From: Deltaproteobacteria bacterium | GTDB taxonomy: Bacteria; Desulfobacterota; Desulfarculia; Adiutricales; Adiutricaceae | DNA length: 33,408 bases | Reading direction: 5' to 3' | NCBI GenBank assembly: GCA_031270705.1 | Contig: JAISWW010000122.1 | Coordinates: 1 to 33,408 of the forward strand | Shown: positions 26,766 through 33,408 of the stretch, piece after piece | Layout: each line of letters opens with the position of its first letter | How positions within the stretch are numbered: the first letter of the stretch is position 1 | Made by a program: the position numbers and the translations under genes | Notes under the pieces: generated by a model | Database searches by the model: none | What the model saw: only the letters and a program-made list of their open reading frames with translations | Told to the model about the DNA's origin: nothing

Positions 26766-29700
26766 ATGGCCCCTTCGGCCAATCGCCTTTTTGACCACGC
26801 TTTTTTGGTCGCCCAAAAAGATTTAGAGCTTAGCCCAGAGCCCCAGCCAGAACAATTTGAATTTTGTAAACAATTATTTATTCAAAACAAAGATATACTC
26901 GCTTATACCCAAAATGAACTACAAAATAAAATTATTTGGCCTATTCTTAAAGCTTTAGGTTGGACGGCGCGCCCACTCCCTCTTCCGCCTTTAGAAACAA
27001 AAGGAGTCAGCGCGGTTTTTCGCCTGGCCGAAATATCTTCTCTAGAAAATCCACCTTTAGCTCAGGAAAACCTTGCCCAGAGCCAAGACGCGAGCCCTAT
27101 TTTAGGGCTCGCGACGCCAAAAAGCCCTTTGGATAATCTCCGAGCCTCCCGCGATAACCCCATCTTGGGTTTTCTCACTCTGGCCCGTCAAGCTAGAGCC
27201 CCTTGGGCTTTTTTAACCAATGGGCTCCATTGGCTCCTCGCCCGAGAGCCTCTTTGGGTCAGAGCCAAAAAATACCTCGCTTTTAACTTGGAAAAGATTT
27301 CCCGCGAAAACGATCTAGACAATTTCCGGCTCTTTTGGGCTTTCTTCGCGGCGGAAAATTTTTTTAGCCAAGCCGAGGCCAGGCCGCTAAGTGACCAATT
27401 TTTAGAAAGCGAGCGGCTTTTTAGGCAGACCCGGCAAGCTAAACTTTTAAGCCTAATTTTGGGCTCTGACGGGCAATTTTCCTTGTTTGAGGAAATTGGT
27501 CGCCATCTGTTTGTGGCCAATAAGCGGCTCGCGGCTCCCGAAGATCTGGCCGCTGTCTTTGAGCAGAGCCTAATATTTTTCTGCCGCCTAGTCTTATTGG
27601 CCCATTTTGAAGGCCATTTCGCGGCGGGCCATGACAAACCCTTGGGCCCCAAATTAACTTTAAAGAAAATCATCCAAGAAATTGACCCCCAACAGAAAAA
27701 GCCTAAGGCTTGGCCTAGGCTCAGAAAGCTTTTTCTGGATCTAGCCCCCAACCAAAACCTTTATCCTTGGCCCTCTGGCGGCCTTTTTGATCCCCAAAAA
27801 GCCCCCCTCTTAACCCAGGCTCGACTTTTTAGCGAAGCGGCTTTGGCGCGGATCTTTGATCGTCTTTTTGATCCTGAGGACTCTAGCCCAGAGCCTAGTT
27901 TTCTTAATTCCGCCTTGGCCCCCCAGAGTTTAGGCGGTATCTATGAGTCCTTATTGAGCTTTGAGTTTCGGGTGGCCCCCACAAAGCTTTTTTACGCCGC
28001 TAGCTCCCGCAAAGAGGAAACAATCGAGGGCTTTTTCGACCAAAAGCTTCTAGCGGCCTCATCTAAGCCGCTAAATATCCTCAGATCTTATAAAAAAGGC
28101 GACTTGTATCTCGCCAGCTTCCATAACCAACGAAAAGTCAGTGGTTCTTATTTTACCCCTGACTCTTTGGCCTGGCCTTTGGCGCGACGAGGCCTTAAAA
28201 GCCAACTGGCCGGGCCTTTTAAAAACCGCTCCTTAGCTGACCTAAAAATCTTAGACGCCGCTTCTGGGGGAGGCCAGTTATTGACCGTGGCCTTGGACCT
28301 CCTAACTGATGAAGCTCTTGAGCGTTTAGCGGCGGGCGCGGATCCCAAGCTTCAAAAATTACTAGATCAAGAGCTCGCGGCCATCAAAAAGAGCCAGGCT
28401 CAATTAGGCCTAAAACCCGGCGCGGTAGCCATTGACGAGCTAACGGCCTTAAAACGGGTTTTTTTGAGCCGAGCCATTTACGGGGTCGATCGCTCGGCTT
28501 TGGCCGTGGAAATGACCAAATGGGCTCTCTGGCGCGAGGGCTTTGTTTATGGAGCCCCTGAGCCATTTTTGGAGAATCGCGTCAAGTGGGGCGATAGTCT
28601 CTTGGGCTCTGATCTAAAATCTTTGCTGGATCCTAACCTCATAGCTCCTTTAGAAAAAAAACTCGCCGCCCTCGCCCTTTTAAGCTCCCCCGAGCGCTCT
28701 AAAAATTTAAACTATAAAGAGCGGAAAGATCTATACTATACCCAAATTTTGCCACAAATAAATGAGCTCAATTATTACGTAAATTTAAATAACTATGTAG
28801 ACATTTTAACCATAAAAAAGATCCGCCCAAAACCAAAATGTTTGGCTCAATTAAAAGATAATTATCTAGGAAAAAAGAACTCTCATGGCGACCCAGAGGC
28901 GGCGGAAGCCATAAAAGAAGAGGTTCTAAAAGCTCAAAAAACTTACGGCTTTTTTAATTGGCCCATCGAGTGGCCCGAGGTTTTCGCCTCCCCCAAATCG
29001 AAAGGCTTTCATCTCATTCTGGGCAATCCTCCTTGGGAGAAAACCAAGTTTGAGGAACCCTTGTTTTTCGTCCAATACCACCCCAACTACCGAGCTTTAG
29101 CCAATAGCCAAAAAAAAGCCATCGCCGATAGTCTTTTGGCCCGGCCAGAGGTTTTGGCTAAACTCGAGCGAGAAAAGAAAAAAGCCGAGCTTATTAAGGA
29201 TTACCTCAGCTTTAAATACCCTTTAAGCCAAGGCGCGGGGGATAACAATCTTTTTCGGTATTTTGTGGAAAAAGCCCTCAGTTTGTTGGCCCCGGAGGGA
29301 ACCCTCAGCTACATAATCCCCCTCTCGCTCCTCACCGATGACGGATCCATGAAACTAAGGAAATTTATCCTCAAAAACCACCGGCTGACCCGAATTGATG
29401 GTTTTGAGAATAAACGCCATATTTTCGCGGATGTCCACACGCGTTTTAAATTTGGCCTAGCTCAAATTGACAATGTCCGGGCTCCCAACCAAGTGGCCGA
29501 GGCGAGATTTACGCTAACCGAGCCTCGGGATTTAAGAGAAACGGAGGGCTATTTTCCTTACCCTTTAGCGGATCTCAAAATCGTCTCCCCGGTTCGCTGG
29601 GCTTATATGGAGAACGCGAGCCCCTTAGATCTGCCTATTTTGAAAAAACTCTACTCAAAATTTCCGCCTTTAAACCCCAAGTGGCTAGATTTGCGCAATG

Positions 29701-30614
29701 ATCTCCACGCCACCAACGACAAAAAGTTTTTCCATGAGACCCCGGAACCGGATTTTTTGCCCCTCTACAAAGGCGAGATGATCTGGCATTACCAAGCTCG
29801 GTTCGCGGAGCCCAAATATTGGCTGAGCCCCAGGGAATTCGATGAGCGCTCATTTAATAAGCGCCTCTTTAGGCTGAAAAATGACTTGCTAGAGAGATGG
29901 GCTAACTCGCGAAAAACCGCCTCAAAACAAGACTTAGGCTGGTCGAAAATCCTAGGTTTTTTGGGCCTAAGCCAAGAAAGCGACTTAGCGGAAAGCCTGG
30001 TTTTGGACCGCCTTTACCCGCGTCTAGCCATAAGGGCCATCGCCAGCGACACCAATGAGAGAACCCTCATCTCGGCTCTCTTGCCCCCCAATATTGGCGC
30101 CCAGAATTCTTTGTGGCTCTCTTTGCCGGGGCGCTATGACTTGGACTTTAAGGCCAAGAAAATAATTTATCAGCCCACGCCTTGGCCGAGGCTTCTTTTT
30201 GCCCAGGCCATTTTAAATAGCCTGACCGTGGACTGGATCGCCCGGGCTTCGGTGGCCATGAATGTCAATAAGACCTATATTTTTCGGTTACCCATCCCGC
30301 AGCCTAGTGACCAAGAGCTGACCGAAAGCCCCGTTTGCGCTCGCCTCATCCGGGATTCCGCCGCTTTAAGCCTTTATTATGAGCCCAGCTTAAGAGAGGT
30401 TCTTTGGCCAGTCTTAGGGGAATATTTAGACCAACCCTTAAGCGCTAGCGAAGACGTAATCGAGCGAATAATAGCCATAGAGCTAGAGGTGGCCCGTCTT
30501 TATGGCTTAGACGCCCAAGAGATGAGCCATATTTTATCTAATTTTATAGTCTTTAAAGGCAAGCGTCCAGATCTATATGAGGCCATAAAAAATAAATTGG
30601 CCGAAGCGCTTTAA
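26766..30614 (+). CDS. Eco57I/type IIG-like DNA adenine methyltransferase (paralogue 1)
   Basis: Start at MAPSANRLFDHAF (ATG 26766). 'KVSGSYFTPDSLAWPLA', SAM motif I variant 'LKILDAASGGGQLLTVALDLL', 'AIYGVDRSALAVEMTKWALW', catalytic motif IV 'ILGNPPWEK', C-terminal specificity-domain-like region. Confidence 0.88.
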   Translation: MAPSANRLFDHAFLVAQKDLELSPEPQPEQFEFCKQLFIQNKDILAYTQNELQNKIIWPILKALGWTARPLPLPPLETKGVSAVFRLAEISSLENPPLAQENLAQSQDASPILGLATPKSPLDNLRASRDNPILGFLTLARQARAPWAFLTNGLHWLLAREPLWVRAKKYLAFNLEKISRENDLDNFRLFWAFFAAENFFSQAEARPLSDQFLESERLFRQTRQAKLLSLILGSDGQFSLFEEIGRHLFVANKRLAAPEDLAAVFEQSLIFFCRLVLLAHFEGHFAAGHDKPLGPKLTLKKIIQEIDPQQKKPKAWPRLRKLFLDLAPNQNLYPWPSGGLFDPQKAPLLTQARLFSEAALARIFDRLFDPEDSSPEPSFLNSALAPQSLGGIYESLLSFEFRVAPTKLFYAASSRKEETIEGFFDQKLLAASSKPLNILRSYKKGDLYLASFHNQRKVSGSYFTPDSLAWPLARRGLKSQLAGPFKNRSLADLKILDAASGGGQLLTVALDLLTDEALERLAAGADPKLQKLLDQELAAIKKSQAQLGLKPGAVAIDELTALKRVFLSRAIYGVDRSALAVEMTKWALWREGFVYGAPEPFLENRVKWGDSLLGSDLKSLLDPNLIAPLEKKLAALALLSSPERSKNLNYKERKDLYYTQILPQINELNYYVNLNNYVDILTIKKIRPKPKCLAQLKDNYLGKKNSHGDPEAAEAIKEEVLKAQKTYGFFNWPIEWPEVFASPKSKGFHLILGNPPWEKTKFEEPLFFVQYHPNYRALANSQKKAIADSLLARPEVLAKLEREKKKAELIKDYLSFKYPLSQGAGDNNLFRYFVEKALSLLAPEGTLSYIIPLSLLTDDGSMKLRKFILKNHRLTRIDGFENKRHIFADVHTRFKFGLAQIDNVRAPNQVAEARFTLTEPRDLRETEGYFPYPLADLKIVSPVRWAYMENASPLDLPILKKLYSKFPPLNPKWLDLRNDLHATNDKKFFHETPEPDFLPLYKGEMIWHYQARFAEPKYWLSPREFDERSFNKRLFRLKNDLLERWANSRKTASKQDLGWSKILGFLGLSQESDLAESLVLDRLYPRLAIRAIASDTNERTLISALLPPNIGAQNSLWLSLPGRYDLDFKAKKIIYQPTPWPRLLFAQAILNSLTVDWIARASVAMNVNKTYIFRLPIPQPSDQELTESPVCARLIRDSAALSLYYEPSLREVLWPVLGEYLDQPLSASEDVIERIIAIELEVARLYGLDAQEMSHILSNFIVFKGKRPDLYEAIKNKLAEAL

Positions 30615-30714
30615 ATTTTTTTAACTCGCTCTTTTTCTCCCCTTCGCCTTTTCCAAATAAATCCTCATTTCAGTAATATTTATCAAATATAATAATTAAA
30701 TTTATGTTTAAAAA

Positions 30715-30734
30715 AATAATTATACATAATTATT
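30715..30734. other. 20-bp dyad in the intergenic region before the second methyltransferase
   Basis: AATAATTAT-AC-ATAATTATT, perfect 9-bp inverted repeat in AT-rich DNA. Confidence 0.5.
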
Positions 30735-31140
30735 AGACAAAAATTTAAGGCGCGTTATTAAGTCTTCGCCCAAAATGAATTTTGTTTTAACGACGTCATA
30801 ATTAATAATCAATGACCAGCCAATCAAATTTTCCTAATAGTCAAAAGGCCTATTTTATCAATTTCAAAGACTGCGGCTAGCTAAAAATTTTTGCCCATTA
30901 TTTTTTAAGACCCCGGAAAATGTTCTTGACATAACTTTTTTTTTGTCCTAGGCTAGAAAAAATCCCATAGGCCTAGTTGGTCATGTTGGCCAAGCGCGTT
31001 TTTGACCCTAACGAGAATGACATTTTAAGGGGCCATTATCGCTAGAGCCAAGTTTTCCTTAACCTAGAAAAGTCAGGTCATTTTTCATTTTTCCGGCTGG
31101 ATTGGAAATTTTATCATCCGGATCAATATAATGGTATTAT

Positions 31141-33408
31141 ATGGAATGTCGCCTTTTTAATAATTTATTTGATGGATATTTATCGGCTAGTGATGATAAT
31201 TCATTATCATTAGAAATGATAAACATTAAGGAAAAATTTAGAACATTTCATGATTTATACGCCAAATTGGCTGAGTATAGCCTTGGGTCTGGGTATAAGA
31301 ATGTGATGTTAAACAATATTATTTTGCCTATTTTATCAAATTTTAATTGGCGTTATGACCATGATATAAATTCGAACAGCGATATATCGCTTTTTAACCA
31401 TAGTATAAGCGCTATTAATTATGTTAGTTATGGTCTAAAAAATCGAAAAACTTATGTAAATAATAATTTTATTAATTTAAAACATAAAGTAAATCCCAGA
31501 ATTTTAGAGAATAGCCTCGGCCTTTTTAAGGGTCAATCCTATTTTCTTAGCCGAGAAAGCTTGGGGCAAATCCCAAAAGACAAAGTATTTTTGACTATAT
31601 TTTTGACCAATGGATTTCAGTGGTATCAAGCCGCTGATCCCGACTTAAGTTTGGATAAAATTTACGTTGGCTTTGATCTAAAGAAAATCATTGAAAAAAA
31701 GGATCTGGCCAGTTTTGAGTTATTTTGGCGCTTCTTTCGGGCGGAAAATTTTGTCTGGCCGGAAGTCCAGCCAGAGCCGCGGAACCAGGCCAAAAATCTA
31801 AGCAAAACCAAGTCCCTTAAAAATAACGCCCCTGGCTCTAAGGGGGAATTTTTGGCTTTTGAGGCCATTGGCCAGGCTTTATATGAGGCCAATGGGAGCC
31901 TGTCTGATTTTGAAAGCTTAAATTTCATTTTTGAAAATAGCCTCCGCTTCCATTTTCGGTTGACCTTTATATTTTATTTTGAGCTGAGCCATTGGGAGGA
32001 TCTTTCTCCCCATTACCTAAATTTTGCTCTCAGAACCATTAAAAATAGGTTAAAGCCCAGCTCCGCTACGGGAGAAGGCTGGCTGACCCTAAAAAAACTA
32101 GGCCAATTTTTGCGGTCGAGCCTCCCTAGTTTGGGTCTAAAGTTTTTAATTGACGATTTCTTTGATTCGGACAAAAACCCCTTTTTAGCTCGAGACGATC
32201 TTTTTAGCGACGCCAGACTTTTTTTCATTTTGGAAAATTTAACTCAGCTTCTGGAGCCGGAGCTAGCGACTGACCCAGGTCTTGATTCAGCTCTTGACCC
32301 AGCGCTTAACCCAGAGAATGATTTCGCGGAGACGCCTTTAGATCGCTTAACCTCAATTTTTGAAGGTCTTAGTGATTTTGAGTTTCGCCTAGCCGATTCT
32401 GACCTTTTTTACGCGGTAGGCCTAAATCAAAAAGATATAATCGCGGGATTTTTCGATATAGATGAGATCCAAAATCTGGGATCGCGCTTACGCGTCAAAA
32501 AAGAGATCAAAAAGGGAGCGTTATATTTAGTCAACGCTCGCGATAACCGAAAAATGAGCGGTAGTTATTTTACCCCGACCGCCTTGGCTTCCCCTTTGGT
32601 CACAACGGGTTTAGACAAGCGTTTGGCTGGTTTAGGCCCTCATGACTCTATTTTGGATCTTAAGATTTTAGACCCAGCCTGCGGGGGAGGACGCTTATTG
32701 AAAGTGGCCTTAAACGCTTTGACGCGAAATGCCCAAACTCGGCTCGCTTTGGCTGAGGATCCGAAATTACAAAGTCATTTCGCTCAGGAAAAAAGAAGCC
32801 TTAAGGCGACGCGGGCGGCTTTAGGTCGCGATCTTCCTGCTCACGATCTTCATATACATATGGATCCCTCCCGAGAAGACGAGCTGATTTTAAAGCGGCT
32901 TTTATTGGCCCAGACCATCTATGGAGTCGACTTATCGCCCTTGGCCGTGGAGCTGACCAAATTATCGCTGGCCACGGATACCTATATTTATGGAGCCCCC
33001 AGCCTGGCCCTCGATAAGCGGATAAAATGTGGCCACAGTCTCATGGGGGCGGATCTTGACTTAGACTCCTCGGTCGACTCCTCCCGCGGCGGGGCTCGAA
33101 ATGACCTTTTCGCCAATGACTGGTCAGCGCTTTTAAGTGAGGTCACCCCAAATATCTCGCCCAATCTCCCGCCACGCCATCGCCTTGCGGAACCTAACTC
33201 CGCTTCTAAAGACGCCCGAAAGGACATGTCTATAACAAAAACTAAGGAATTAAATTATCATCTAAATTTTATTAATTATTTAGATATTTCGCGCGTCAAA
33301 AACGTAAAGCCTCAGCCGCCCATCCTCGCGCTTTTAAAGGCCCAGCGCGTGGGGACAATTTCGCGAGCCCAAGAAGCTGAGCTGAAGGCTTGGGCCGAAG
33401 AAGCCGAG
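31141..33408 (+). CDS. Eco57I/type IIG-like DNA adenine methyltransferase (paralogue 2), 3' truncated by window edge
   Basis: Frame read by eye from ATG 31141 with no stop seen to 33408 (756 codons). 'RKMSGSYFTPTALASPLV', motif I 'LKILDPACGGGRLLKVALNAL', 'TIYGVDLSPLAVELTKLSLATDTYIYGAP'. Missed by the ORF track because it lacks a stop in the window. Confidence 0.87.
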   Translation, partial: MECRLFNNLFDGYLSASDDNSLSLEMINIKEKFRTFHDLYAKLAEYSLGSGYKNVMLNNIILPILSNFNWRYDHDINSNSDISLFNHSISAINYVSYGLKNRKTYVNNNFINLKHKVNPRILENSLGLFKGQSYFLSRESLGQIPKDKVFLTIFLTNGFQWYQAADPDLSLDKIYVGFDLKKIIEKKDLASFELFWRFFRAENFVWPEVQPEPRNQAKNLSKTKSLKNNAPGSKGEFLAFEAIGQALYEANGSLSDFESLNFIFENSLRFHFRLTFIFYFELSHWEDLSPHYLNFALRTIKNRLKPSSATGEGWLTLKKLGQFLRSSLPSLGLKFLIDDFFDSDKNPFLARDDLFSDARLFFILENLTQLLEPELATDPGLDSALDPALNPENDFAETPLDRLTSIFEGLSDFEFRLADSDLFYAVGLNQKDIIAGFFDIDEIQNLGSRLRVKKEIKKGALYLVNARDNRKMSGSYFTPTALASPLVTTGLDKRLAGLGPHDSILDLKILDPACGGGRLLKVALNALTRNAQTRLALAEDPKLQSHFAQEKRSLKATRAALGRDLPAHDLHIHMDPSREDELILKRLLLAQTIYGVDLSPLAVELTKLSLATDTYIYGAPSLALDKRIKCGHSLMGADLDLDSSVDSSRGGARNDLFANDWSALLSEVTPNISPNLPPRHRLAEPNSASKDARKDMSITKTKELNYHLNFINYLDISRVKNVKPQPPILALLKAQRVGTISRAQEAELKAWAEEAE

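Noticed and set aside
26409-26816. Minus-strand ORF 135 aa, Arg/Pro-rich, and 26317-26670 +, Gly/Phe-rich
   Set aside because: Shadow frames of the ABC-2 permease gene.
27188-27751. Minus-strand ORF 187 aa
   Set aside because: Antisense within the first methyltransferase gene; Ser/Lys/Arg-rich shadow translation.

Overview
The window has three main parts. (1) A long minus-strand locus (about 16016 down to the left edge) centred on srfA-srfB-srfC homologues: an SrfA-like membrane protein, an SrfB-like actin/Hsp70-fold ATPase and an SrfC-like P-loop GTPase. It also carries a second SrfA paralogue, a decayed third SrfA copy, a WG-repeat protein, a glycine-zipper lipoprotein, a trypsin-like protein whose catalytic His and Ser positions both read Arg, a single-pass membrane protein, a vWA protein, and the start of one more gene at the left edge. 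(2) Plus-strand housekeeping and transport genes: psd, kdsB, then minus-strand satP-like and P1/DmpA peptidase genes, then a polar amino-acid ABC transporter with two tandem paralogous binding proteins, and a two-gene ABC-2 type exporter. (3) Two tandem Eco57I/type IIG-like DNA adenine methyltransferase genes. The second runs off the right edge and is absent from the ORF track. No tRNA, rRNA, CRISPR array or transposase was recognised. The best candidate for an undescribed system is the expanded srf locus. All family calls are from motif reading and memory; no searches were run.
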